A stretch of DNA of 64,000 nucleotides from the NCBI RefSeq assembly GCF_013488205.1, contig NZ_CP040908.1:2606001-2670000 (forward strand), read 5' to 3'. Numbering within the stretch: position 1 is the first letter of the stretch; the number at the start of each line of letters is the position of its first letter. The translations under genes were made by a program, and so were the position numbers. The notes beneath the pieces were generated by a model. It was not told the DNA's origin. It was given only the letters and a program-made list of their open reading frames with translations, and ran no database searches. Shown piece after piece: positions 43,109 to 51,357 of this stretch. Source of the stretch: Empedobacter falsenii. GTDB lineage: Bacteria > Bacteroidota > Bacteroidia > Flavobacteriales > Weeksellaceae.

Positions 43109-43762
43109 TTATTTACCGAAACTATCGCTAAATTCTACTTGACCTTTGATGTGTACTTCGCTCCATGTTTTAGAAACGCCATCCGCACCTTTGTGTAATT
43201 CGAAACAAGCCTGATTAAGAGCTTCCATCGCTTTTCCTGCGTTAAAATCCATCAAATCAACATCTGTTTCAATTGAAAAAACATTGTTCTCAAACGTCGA
43301 TTTTACTTCGTATTCTTTAGAAGCATTATTCAACGTTAAATTCAAGAAAGTTTTACCATCTCTGAAATGTAATTGACCTTTGATTTCGCTTGTATTGATC
43401 ATGTTTCCGAACAAAATATCTTTCAATTTTTGATCACGATCAATTTGATCAGAATTTAATGTAGCAACTGTTGCAATAATATTTGCACCTTCTAAAACTT
43501 CTTGAGGCGTTTTTCCATCTTCTTTTGCATCTTTCACCAAAACAACATCAAAACGTCCTGAAACAGCTACTTTTTCTGTCGTTTTATAAGCCGTCCACTC
43601 AACTCCAGATTTTCTAATCACACCTTCTACAATTTCAGTTGGTTCTTCCACTGTAACAGCAGTTTTAGCAGGTTGTTCTACTGGTTTTTCTTCTGTTTTA
43701 TTCGTACAATTCATCAACATTACTGATGCACAGCATATAATCGCTATAGATAATTTTTTCAT
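43109..43762 (-). CDS. YceI-like lipoprotein
   Basis: 217 residues. The lipoprotein signal ends VMLMNC (acylated Cys about residue 19), followed by a low-complexity Glu/Pro/Thr linker to about residue 45 and a YceI-like beta-barrel lipocalin-type domain (VEWTAYKTTEKVAVSGRFD; TLNSDQIDRDQKLKDILFGN; final VHIKGQVEFSD). YceI proteins bind isoprenoid lipids in the periplasm; the ligand here is unknown. Divergent from mtnN, and both promoters carry the same 12-mer. Confidence 0.82.
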   Translation of the reverse strand: MKKLSIAIICCASVMLMNCTNKTEEKPVEQPAKTAVTVEEPTEIVEGVIRKSGVEWTAYKTTEKVAVSGRFDVVLVKDAKEDGKTPQEVLEGANIIATVATLNSDQIDRDQKLKDILFGNMINTSEIKGQLHFRDGKTFLNLTLNNASKEYEVKSTFENNVFSIETDVDLMDFNAGKAMEALNQACFELHKGADGVSKTWSEVHIKGQVEFSDSFGK

Positions 43763-43776
43763 TTCAAACTTTTATG

Positions 43777-43852
43777 TTACAAAAGTACAACAAGCCAAGA
43801 CTAATTCACAATTGATTTTTAACATATTCTGAAAAAAGTCTACTTTTGTAAC
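43777..43852. promoter_or_regulatory. Divergent promoter pair within a 12-bp inverted repeat
   Basis: GTTACAAAAGTA at 43777-43788 and TACTTTTGTAAC at 43841-43852 are exact reverse complements. Each contains a TACTTTTG -7 box, one pointing to the YceI-like gene and the other to mtnN. Confidence 0.7.
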
Positions 43853-43980
43853 ATGATAAAAAATCTTCTAAATACGTGTTTGATTATCATTTGTTTGCCA
43901 TTTATCTTAATTTATGAGATTTATTGTTCGGTTTACAAATACAGAAAATAAATTGGTAACTTCGCTTTCAAATTGAAAAG

Positions 43981-44739
43981 ATGAGCGAAAGAATAATAGG
44001 AATAATGGGTGCTATACCGCAAGAAATAAACGGTGTAGTCAACTTATTAACAAACAAGCAAGAACATAAAATTGGTCGAAGAAGTTATTTTACTGGAGAA
44101 TTAAACAATCAAAAAGTTGTGGTCGTTTATTCTCGTGTTGGTAAAGTTGCTGCTTCTGCTACGGTTACAACTTTAATCCTTGAATTTAAAGTTTCTGAAT
44201 TGATTTTTACAGGTGTTGCAGGCGGAATTCATGCTGATGTAAAAATTGGAGATATTGTGTTAGGACAAAGTTTGATTCAACATGATATGAATGCACAACC
44301 TCTTTTTCCTGCTTATGAAATCCCTATGTTAGGAAAAGCTTATTTTGAGGCTGATTCTTCTCAATTAGAAGTTGCGACAACAGCTATTTTAGAAATTTTA
44401 GAAGAGCAACATTTGCATAATGTGATTTCTGAAAAAGATTTGGATAAATTTAATATTCATCAACCTCAACTACATGTCGGTTTAATTGGTTCTGGAGATT
44501 TATTTTTCTCGACAAATTCTCAGAAAGAAAAATTACAACAAAACTTACCCGAAATACTTTGTGTCGAAATGGAAGGCGCTGCAGTAGCACAAGTTTGCTA
44601 CGAATTTGATATTCCTTTTATCATCATCAGAACAATATCAGACGATGCCGACGATCATTCTACATTAGATTTTAATAGTTTTATAGAAAAAATTTCGAAT
44701 GTATATTCAATAGAGATTATTAAGAACATCATCAAGTAA
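43981..44739 (+). CDS. mtnN: 5'-methylthioadenosine/S-adenosylhomocysteine nucleosidase
   Basis: 252 residues: IGIMGAIPQEI (acid catalyst region), TGVAGGIHADVKIGDIVLGQ, CVEMEGAAVAQVCYEF (ribose-binding Glu) and RTISDDAD (catalytic Asp). It cleaves adenine from MTA and S-adenosylhomocysteine in methyl-cycle recycling. An inserted region between about 125 and 160 makes it slightly longer than E. coli Pfs. The predicted leader is about 125 nt. Terminator follows. Confidence 0.93.
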   Translation: MSERIIGIMGAIPQEINGVVNLLTNKQEHKIGRRSYFTGELNNQKVVVVYSRVGKVAASATVTTLILEFKVSELIFTGVAGGIHADVKIGDIVLGQSLIQHDMNAQPLFPAYEIPMLGKAYFEADSSQLEVATTAILEILEEQHLHNVISEKDLDKFNIHQPQLHVGLIGSGDLFFSTNSQKEKLQQNLPEILCVEMEGAAVAQVCYEFDIPFIIIRTISDDADDHSTLDFNSFIEKISNVYSIEIIKNIIK

Positions 44740-44766
44740 AAAGTCCTTTAAAAAGGGCTTTTTTTA
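44738..44766 (+). terminator. Terminator of mtnN
   Basis: AAAGTCCTTT with AAAGGGCTTT (one G-T pair) and T-run. Confidence 0.75.
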
Positions 44767-44782
44767 TGATGCACACATTAAT

Positions 44783-44812
44783 AAAAAAAATCATCAAAAG
44801 ATTTGATGATTT
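44783..44812 (-). terminator. Terminator of the Thr/Tyr tRNA cluster
   Basis: AAATCATCAAA with TTTGATGATTT and T-run on the minus strand, just 3' of the last tRNA. Confidence 0.75.
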
Positions 44813-44838
44813 GCTTTCCAAATATTTAAAATGGATTG

Positions 44839-44919
44839 TGGGGAGAGCAGGATTCGAACCTGCGAAGGTTACCCAACGGATTTACAGTCCGTCCTCGTTG
44901 GCCGCTTGAGTATCTCCCC
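44839..44919 (-). tRNA. tRNA-Tyr(GUA)
   Basis: Class II fold; acceptor GGGGAGA with TCTCCCC, discriminator A, anticodon loop CTGTAAA (anticodon GTA), long variable arm. Last gene of the cluster. Confidence 0.95.
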
Positions 44920-44951
44920 GCCTAATAATAAAGTATTCTTCAAAAAAGAAG

Positions 44952-45025
44952 AGCCGATAGAGGGACTCGAACCCACGACCTGCTGATTACAAATCAGCTG
45001 CTCTAGCCAGCTGAGCTACATCGGC
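44952..45025 (-). tRNA. tRNA-Thr(UGU)
   Basis: Acceptor GCCGATG with TATCGGC (one wobble), anticodon loop TTTGTAA (anticodon TGT), GGTTCGAGTCC T arm. CCA not encoded. Confidence 0.95.
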
Positions 45026-45069
45026 GATTTTTTATTTTTGTTTTAAAAGTAAAATATAAACTTTTTTGG

Positions 45070-45143
45070 AGCCGATAGAGGGACTCGAACCCACGACCTG
45101 CTGATTACAAATCAGCTGCTCTAGCCAGCTGAGCTACATCGGC
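45070..45143 (-). tRNA. tRNA-Thr(UGU)
   Basis: Sequence identical to the copy at 44952. Confidence 0.95.
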
Positions 45144-45150
45144 TTTTTAG

Positions 45151-45231
45151 TGGGGAGAGCAGGATTCGAACCTGCGAAGGTTACCCAACGGATTTACAGT
45201 CCGTCCTCGTTGGCCGCTTGAGTATCTCCCC
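45151..45231 (-). tRNA. tRNA-Tyr(GUA)
   Basis: Identical to the copy at 44839; only 7 bp separate it from the adjacent tRNA-Thr, implying processing from one precursor. Confidence 0.95.
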
Positions 45232-45248
45232 GACCTATATTTTTGCTG

Positions 45249-45322
45249 AGCCGATAGAGGGACTCGAACCCACGACCTGCTGATTACAAATCAGCTGCTC
45301 TAGCCAGCTGAGCTACATCGGC
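45249..45322 (-). tRNA. tRNA-Thr(UGU), first gene of the cluster
   Basis: Identical to the other two Thr copies. Nearest to the cluster promoter. Confidence 0.95.
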
Positions 45323-45403
45323 AAAAATATTATTATTTGAATATTTCAAATTGAAAACAGGAGATTCATTTCTCGAAAGAAGTGTTGTTCCTTTTTCGTG
45401 GTG

Positions 45404-45435
45404 CAATATTAGGGCAGTTTTTCGAATCTCGCAAA
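45404..45435 (-). promoter_or_regulatory. Promoter of the Thr/Tyr tRNA cluster
   Basis: TTTG, 20 bases, TAATATTG on the minus strand; one mismatch to TAnnTTTG. Confidence 0.6.
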
Positions 45436-45574
45436 TGTTTTTTCAAAAAAAAGTAGAAGTTTTTTCGAAAAAACCACTTCAATTTTGAAAATCAGAATTT
45501 TAGAATTCAAAAAAAAATCAAACTTTTTTTCAATAAAAGTAAAAAAGATAATATTCTATTTACATTAGAGTCCC

Positions 45575-45582
45575 TATTTTTG
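45575..45582 (+). promoter_or_regulatory. -7 box of the Na/Pi cotransporter gene
   Basis: TATTTTTG, 17 bp before the ATG, giving a very short leader. Confidence 0.6.
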
Positions 45583-45599
45583 TGGTCAATTAATCATTA

Positions 45600-47246
45600 A
45601 TGCATCTTATCATACAAATTTTGCAACTTTTCGGAGCAATTGCTCTGTTCATTTTTGCGATAAAACTATTAAGCGAAAATTTACAAGCGTTATCTGGATC
45701 GAATTTTAAACGCACTTTAAACAAATTAACCAAAAACAATTTATCGACAATTGTTACAGGTACTTTTTTTACAACAGCCATACAATCTTCCTCGGCTGCA
45801 AGTGTATTTATATTAGGATTTGTAAATGCTGGATTGATTAATTTGCGAAAAGCATTTGGTTTGATATTAGGTGCAAATATCGGAACTACGCTTACATTAT
45901 GGTTGGTCTATTTCGGAATGAAATTCGATTTGATACAAATTGCATTGCCTCTTATATTAGTGGCTTTTCCATTTTATTTATCAAAAAAACGTAATCAAAG
46001 AAAAGTAGGTGGAATTTTATTTTCACTTTCATTACTTTTTCTTTCGCTATATTTCTTGAAAACTTTTTTACCTTCTATAGAAAGTCATCAAAAGTTACAA
46101 GAATTCTTTCAACATTTATCGCATTATGGTTTTTTGACTAATTTATTATTTATTCTATTTGGAATATTATTAACAGTTTTAGTCCACTTTTCGTCAGCAT
46201 CAATTACCATTGCAATTTTATTAGCAAGCAAAGGTTTACCTATCGAATTAGCCGCAATGATTGTTTTAGGAGCTAATATTGGAACAACTTTTACAGCGCA
46301 TTTAGTTGCAGCAATTGGAGATAAATACACAAAAGTAGTCGCAGCATTTCATACATTTTTCAATGTTGTAATTGCGTTTATTTTTATGTTGATTGCTAAT
46401 ATTGTTTTAAAATTTATTGATTCAGCAATTTCATCGAATATTGCTATACAGCTTATTGCTTTTGATACCATTAGTAATTTGGTTGGTGTAATTTTATTTG
46501 CTCCTTTTATCAATAAATTGGCTTTCTACTGTCAGAAAAAGTATTTCTCGGTAAAATCTACAGATAATAAGTTAGAGTTTTATGCGATTCCATTTGGAAC
46601 AAATTCTGACCTATATAAAAATGAAGCCAACAAAAAACTTCTGAAACTTGCTTCTACAACAAAACAAACGATTTATACGCTTGGTCGAATGATTACTGAA
46701 AGTGATGAAGAGAAAATTTTGGTTTTTCGTGAACGAATTTTGGAACTCGAAAAAGAAGGTGATCAATTGGAGCGAGAAGTCAATGAATTTTTGAATGAAA
46801 TTGCTGATTTAGATTTACCAAACGAAAATAAAATTGCGATTCATCAACTAATTACGCTTTGTCATCATTTGGAAAGTGTGGGTGATATTGCGATTAAGAT
46901 TTCGTCTATTCATCGTCGTCGTAGAATGACAAATAGTTATTTTACACCAAAAATGAGAACCTATTTGGTCGAATTTCAAAACAATTTAGATCAAACAACG
47001 CGAATTTTAAATCAAAATTTGAACGAAACACAAGAAGAAGTTTCTATTAAACAAGCGGAGTTTATCGAAAAAACGATTAATACAATTTACAAAGATGCCG
47101 AAGCCAATTTGATGAAGACAATCGAAAAAGAGAAGCTTTTGACTACAAGTGCGCTTTTCTACAAAGATTTAATTCAGAATTACGAAATTCTTGGTGATCA
47201 TCTATACAAAGCTAATGCAACAATTGTTAAGCTAAAAAATCAGTAG
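45600..47246 (+). CDS. Na+/phosphate cotransporter family protein with PhoU-like tail
   Basis: 548 residues. Two inverted membrane repeats, each with a QSSS-type motif (TTAIQSSSAAS and VHFSSASITIAI) and GANIGTT (twice), fill residues about 1-310; residues about 340-545 are a PhoU-like helical domain (LESVGDIAIKISSIHRRRR). Expected to import phosphate coupled to sodium at the inner membrane. It starts a run with the unknown gene at 47277 (30 bp gap). Confidence 0.9.
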   Translation: MHLIIQILQLFGAIALFIFAIKLLSENLQALSGSNFKRTLNKLTKNNLSTIVTGTFFTTAIQSSSAASVFILGFVNAGLINLRKAFGLILGANIGTTLTLWLVYFGMKFDLIQIALPLILVAFPFYLSKKRNQRKVGGILFSLSLLFLSLYFLKTFLPSIESHQKLQEFFQHLSHYGFLTNLLFILFGILLTVLVHFSSASITIAILLASKGLPIELAAMIVLGANIGTTFTAHLVAAIGDKYTKVVAAFHTFFNVVIAFIFMLIANIVLKFIDSAISSNIAIQLIAFDTISNLVGVILFAPFINKLAFYCQKKYFSVKSTDNKLEFYAIPFGTNSDLYKNEANKKLLKLASTTKQTIYTLGRMITESDEEKILVFRERILELEKEGDQLEREVNEFLNEIADLDLPNENKIAIHQLITLCHHLESVGDIAIKISSIHRRRRMTNSYFTPKMRTYLVEFQNNLDQTTRILNQNLNETQEEVSIKQAEFIEKTINTIYKDAEANLMKTIEKEKLLTTSALFYKDLIQNYEILGDHLYKANATIVKLKNQ

Positions 47247-47276
47247 ATTTTTGTAAGTTTAAAGAAATTATATTGC

Positions 47277-47666
47277 ATGGCTACTACATTTACAATAAAG
47301 CTTGAAGAGCAAATTATTGGAACTACAGAATTTGAATTTGCAGATGTTCCGATGGGAGTTGTTTATGGCAAAATAAATTTTATAGATATTGAATCTCCTT
47401 ATTTATTATTCAAAAATTATTGTTTAGAAAATAACATCCAAATCAATGATGATTTTGAAGATTCTAGAATGATAGATACTGTTGTTATTCCAAATCTTAG
47501 AATTTATTATAATGATTTTAAAGAAGAATTAAAAGGCTGGGGAGCTGCAATTACTGGTTCTGAATTTTTAGATAATAAAATCTATTTTGAAATTCAATTT
47601 GGTGGTGTAATTTCAGAAACGATGTCAACTTTATTCAAACATCATTTTGATGAATATTTTAAATAA
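47277..47666 (+). CDS. Unknown small cytoplasmic protein
   Basis: 129 residues, alpha/beta, no signal or membrane segment. Begins ATTFTIKLEEQIIGTTEFEF and ends LFKHHFDEYFK. Family not recognised. It is probably co-transcribed with the transporter gene 30 bp upstream. An inverted repeat of the dispersed family follows it. Confidence 0.65.
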   Translation: MATTFTIKLEEQIIGTTEFEFADVPMGVVYGKINFIDIESPYLLFKNYCLENNIQINDDFEDSRMIDTVVIPNLRIYYNDFKEELKGWGAAITGSEFLDNKIYFEIQFGGVISETMSTLFKHHFDEYFK

Positions 47667-47690
47667 TAGCTTATCTTGAATTAAAATTCA

Positions 47691-47809
47691 TCAATTCGAG
47701 TGATTTTTAGAAATATATTTCTAAAAATTGTATCGAGAATTAAGATGAATTTTAAATACTAAAACCTTATTCTCGATACAAAATTCTAAACGAATTTCAC
47801 TCGAATTGA
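47691..47809. repeat. Inverted pair of TTCGAGTG / TATCGAGAA repeat units
   Basis: Arm 1 (47691-47739) runs TCAATTCGAGTGATTTTTAG to TATCGAGAA; arm 2 (47770-47809) is its reverse complement with changes in the middle. The same unit occurs singly at 22856. Confidence 0.7.
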
Positions 47810-47841
47810 CGGTTTTATTTATAAATTTTCATAAAAATAGC

Positions 47842-48360
47842 ATGCAAAGAAGTTTATCTGAAAAAATAAATTATGATTTGGAACAAGGTCGAAAGCACAA
47901 AGCAACTTTACGATTAAGAAATCTTATCAATGAATTTCCAAATGATTTGACTTTAAGAAATAAACTGGCTGAAATTTATTATGAAAGTGGCTTTTTAGAT
48001 GAAGCTGGTAAATTTTGGATTTTATCAGAAGAAAGAAATTCAGAAATTGAGCGATGTATCGAAATTTACAAAAACTCTGTCAATAATTCTGGAAATCAGA
48101 TTTTGAAAGACATTCTTTTTCGTGGAGATAAAACTAAATTATCACCTCATCTGCAATCAATTTTAAACGAATTAGAAAAAGATAGTTTCGAAAAGACTAA
48201 AAATATTCCCAATTTTCTACCTAAGAAAAATTACCAAGAAGAAAATAATTATAAAGAAACCTTTAAAGATAAACTTATAAAATATTTATTTTTTGGATTT
48301 CTAATTTTTATAGTTCTATTGATAATTCTTGGATTTATAAAATTAATTGAATGGTTTTAA
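47842..48360 (+). CDS. DUF6584-like TPR-type protein with C-terminal membrane helix
   Basis: 172 residues from the ATG at 47842. An in-frame ATG at 47806 lies inside the inverted repeat and is rejected. The first 65 residues (YDLEQGRKHKATLRLRNLIN, EAGKFWILSEER) match the pattern of DUF6584 proteins, a helical repeat fold also found in actinobacteria. A disordered linker and a hydrophobic C-terminal helix (FGFLIFIVLLIILGFIKLI) make it tail-anchored. Function unknown. Confidence 0.72.
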   Translation: MQRSLSEKINYDLEQGRKHKATLRLRNLINEFPNDLTLRNKLAEIYYESGFLDEAGKFWILSEERNSEIERCIEIYKNSVNNSGNQILKDILFRGDKTKLSPHLQSILNELEKDSFEKTKNIPNFLPKKNYQEENNYKETFKDKLIKYLFFGFLIFIVLLIILGFIKLIEWF

Positions 48361-48404
48361 CTTCTAAATTCGCACACTTCTACTCTATTTTGTAATTTTG
48401 CAAA

Positions 48405-49388
48405 ATGTTTGATTCAAAGCAAATTTTTTCTATTCAATCCGAAGAAGATTTCCAAAACGTTGCATTGGAAGTTTTCCGTTATCAAGCGCAAGAAAATGAA
48501 GTCTACAAAAACTTCTTAAATTTCTTGAACGTTGATTATTCTACTGTAAAACACACCAACGAAATTCCTTTTTTACCGATTCAGTTTTTTAAGAAATTTG
48601 AATTGATTTCGGGAAATCGTGAAGTGGAAAAAATTTTCACAAGTTCTGGAACAACTGGAATGGCGACAAGCAAGCATTTGGTTACGGATTTGGCATTGTA
48701 TCATTACAGTTTAGAAAAATGTTTCGAACAATTTTATGGTCCACTTTCCGATTACACTATTTTTGCTCTTTTGCCTTCGTATTTGGAGCGCACAGGTTCG
48801 TCTCTAATTGATATGGTGGAGTATTGGATTGAGAAATCCGGCAGCGATAAAAGTGGTTTCTACTTGTATAATCACGATGAATTGTACGAAAATCTTATTG
48901 CCCACGAAAAAACGGGCAAGAAAGCAATTTTGATTGGTGTTTCGTTTGCTTTGTTAGATTTTGTCGAAAATTATAAAATGAATTTGCAACATACAATTGT
49001 CATGGAAACTGGCGGAATGAAAGGTCGCAAGAAAGAAATTACGCGCGAAGAATTGCATTCAATTTTGAAAAATGGTTTCGGAACAAATGAAATTCATTCG
49101 GAATATGGAATGACGGAATTGCTTTCGCAAGGTTATTCTCGAGGAGATTTGACGTTTAAATCGCCAAATTGGATGCGAATTTTGATCAGAGAAACCGAAG
49201 ATCCTTTCCAATATGTTGAAGAGGGAAAAACAGGTGGCGTAAATGTGATTGATTTGGCAAATTACAATTCGATTAGTTTTATTGCAACTGATGATTTAGG
49301 TAAAAAAATAACTCACAATCAATTTGAAATCTTAGGACGTTTCGATCATTCGGATGTGCGAGGTTGTAATTTGATGGTGATTGAATAA
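48405..49388 (+). CDS. LuxE/PaaK-like acyl-adenylate-forming protein
   Basis: 327 residues, similar to LuxE-type acyl-protein synthetases of the ANL superfamily: IPFLPIQFFKKFELISG at the start, the phosphate loop FTSSGTTGMATSKH, METGGMKGRKKEITREE, and EYGMTELLSQGY (adenylate-binding A5 region). It likely activates a carboxylate with ATP. No luciferase or reductase genes are nearby, so this is not a lux operon. Substrate unknown. Single gene. Confidence 0.85.
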   Translation: MFDSKQIFSIQSEEDFQNVALEVFRYQAQENEVYKNFLNFLNVDYSTVKHTNEIPFLPIQFFKKFELISGNREVEKIFTSSGTTGMATSKHLVTDLALYHYSLEKCFEQFYGPLSDYTIFALLPSYLERTGSSLIDMVEYWIEKSGSDKSGFYLYNHDELYENLIAHEKTGKKAILIGVSFALLDFVENYKMNLQHTIVMETGGMKGRKKEITREELHSILKNGFGTNEIHSEYGMTELLSQGYSRGDLTFKSPNWMRILIRETEDPFQYVEEGKTGGVNVIDLANYNSISFIATDDLGKKITHNQFEILGRFDHSDVRGCNLMVIE

Positions 49389-49393
49389 TAAAT

Positions 49394-49428
49394 AAAATCC
49401 CGCACTGAGAAATTCAATGCAGGATTTT
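49394..49428. terminator. Terminator, imperfect copy of the hairpin at 51321
   Basis: AAAATCCCGCACTGA with TCAATGCAGGATTTT (two mismatches). Serves 49388 (+) and 49431 (-). Confidence 0.7.
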
Positions 49429-49430
49429 GT

Positions 49431-51290
49431 TTATTTCTTTTTCATTAAAATGACTGTATCCTTATTTCTTTCTGCTATTTTGTTTAAAAATTCTGAATAT
49501 TCTTTGAGTTCTTTATTGGTTATAATTGCTTGATTAATCAATAAAATATAGGAAATAACAAATTCGTTATTTTTAATTTCGAGATGTTGTTTATATTGTA
49601 ATTTATTTCCTAAAGCATTAATTTCTTTATCAAAACTATCATGTTTTAATGTAAAATCATTTGGAATTTTAGATTTAAATTGAATCACTTTTTGAAATGG
49701 AAAATCTAATTCAACTTGATATTTTCTATCCTTATCAATGGCTAAAAAATTTAAATCTTCATTAAACGGAAATTCAAATCCAAAATAATCTATTTTTTTC
49801 TCTTTTACAGCAAATATCTTATTAATAGAAGAATATTCTCCTTGATTATTTATATCATCTGACGAATACATTAATTCATTAAACATTGGAAAATCATATT
49901 TCTTTTGATTGTCTTTGTTAAAATAACCTTTGAATTTATTTAAAGACTTCATTCTAATATCATCTTGTTTAAACTCTATTTCATTAATTAAATAACTCTC
50001 CGATAAGGGAGGATTAATATTAAAGAACTCATCTTGTTTAGATTCAAGTTTTAAAACCAATTGATTATAGTAATCTAAATAAGGAAAAACAATTTTCTCC
50101 TTATAACTATCATCAACTATTTTTAAAATATTTTCATCAAAAAGATAAATCTGATTATCTAAAACTGACATATTTTGAATATTCGAAATTCTTGATACAA
50201 TAGGAAAATTCATAATTAATCTTCCTCTACCTCTATAACTATTTATGACTAAATGAGATTCTATTCCTTTTGATTTGAGTAGTTTATTAACTAAAATAAC
50301 TAGCTCTAAATTAGAACCTATTTTGGTTCTTAAAATTCCAGAATTAAAATTTGAGATTTTATCAATAGTATTAGAATTGTCTGTCTTGTAATTTTTTTTC
50401 ACATATTCTATCACATTTTTATATGTTTCTAATTGAGAAGATCCATTCTGAATTTTTAAAGCAATCTCATTAAAATTAACTCCTCTTAAATTAGTTTCTA
50501 TTTTCTTTGTAAAAACAGATCGAAATGAAGTCCATGTTGGAGAAGAAAAAATAGTACCATGCCAATCTTGCTCCGCTGTATATTGAAATCCTATTGACTC
50601 TTTAAAATCTCTAATATTATATACTTTATTGAATTTCTTTACACTTGGAACATTTTCAATTTCCCAAGATCTGTTTGCCTTTCTGTTTCCATATTTCTCA
50701 TTCAGCTTTTGACCAATCAAGTAAATTCGATAATCAAAATCTGTATGCATTCTAATATCTAGTTTTGATGTTAAAGTTGGATAATCATTCTGAAAATTCC
50801 ACGGTGTCGCATATAAATCTGCTGTACGTACATCTTCCGTTTCATATTCTATTATAGAGCCTACCTTAATATTTGGAATAGCATAAACTATTCTCCTAGT
50901 GTTTTCATCTACTGTTTCCTCTACAATATCAGCCTTATTAAGTTTAGAAATAATTATTTCATTATTAATCTTATTATAAACCTGAACTTTATTAATCTTT
51001 GGACGATTATATTTATTATTAGGATTATAAGTAAATTCTAGAATATTTCCTTCAATTGCATCTTGTTTTAAAATCTTTTTGCGAATATATTGTTTTATAA
51101 CATATCCATAATTTTTCATTTGCAATTCTCCGTATTCTGAAAGAATAACAGCTGAAGCATCTAGCTCAAATGGAACATTTGTGTAGTTATATTCTTCTTC
51201 GGATATATTTCCGAATTCAAATTTAGTTGATTGGGCTAAACTTAATTGAACCAATAAAAAACTAAAAACAAAATAAATATTAAATTTCAT
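49431..51290 (-). CDS. DUF3857/transglutaminase-like exported protein, copy 2
   Basis: 619 residues, signal peptide ending LAQ. DUF3857 domain (about 50-240: VILSEYGELQMKNYGYVIKQ, GSIIEYETED) is followed by a transglutaminase-like region (about 290-400: ETYKNVIEYVKKNYKTDNSN; ELVILVNKLLKSKG). The Cys expected of an active transglutaminase is not visible, as in many Bacteroidota members, so it may be non-catalytic. It is a tandem paralogue of the next gene and has a copy of the same terminator. Confidence 0.82.
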   Translation of the reverse strand: MKFNIYFVFSFLLVQLSLAQSTKFEFGNISEEEYNYTNVPFELDASAVILSEYGELQMKNYGYVIKQYIRKKILKQDAIEGNILEFTYNPNNKYNRPKINKVQVYNKINNEIIISKLNKADIVEETVDENTRRIVYAIPNIKVGSIIEYETEDVRTADLYATPWNFQNDYPTLTSKLDIRMHTDFDYRIYLIGQKLNEKYGNRKANRSWEIENVPSVKKFNKVYNIRDFKESIGFQYTAEQDWHGTIFSSPTWTSFRSVFTKKIETNLRGVNFNEIALKIQNGSSQLETYKNVIEYVKKNYKTDNSNTIDKISNFNSGILRTKIGSNLELVILVNKLLKSKGIESHLVINSYRGRGRLIMNFPIVSRISNIQNMSVLDNQIYLFDENILKIVDDSYKEKIVFPYLDYYNQLVLKLESKQDEFFNINPPLSESYLINEIEFKQDDIRMKSLNKFKGYFNKDNQKKYDFPMFNELMYSSDDINNQGEYSSINKIFAVKEKKIDYFGFEFPFNEDLNFLAIDKDRKYQVELDFPFQKVIQFKSKIPNDFTLKHDSFDKEINALGNKLQYKQHLEIKNNEFVISYILLINQAIITNKELKEYSEFLNKIAERNKDTVILMKKK

Positions 51291-51320
51291 ACATAGTGTT
51301 ATTGTATAAATATAAAAAAC

Positions 51321-51353
51321 AAATCCCGCACTGAGAAATTCAGTGCGGGATTT
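51321..51353 (-). terminator. Perfect 14-bp terminator between paralogues
   Basis: AAATCCCGCACTGA with TCAGTGCGGGATTT and a T-run on the minus strand. Confidence 0.9.
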
Positions 51354-51357
51354 TGGT

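Noticed and set aside
47806-47841. Upstream ATG of the DUF6584-like gene
   Set aside because: It lies in the inverted repeat arm and the added residues have no family similarity.
48405-49388. Lux (bioluminescence) operon suggested by the LuxE-like gene
   Set aside because: No luciferase, reductase or transferase genes are nearby; LuxE-like enzymes occur widely outside lux operons.
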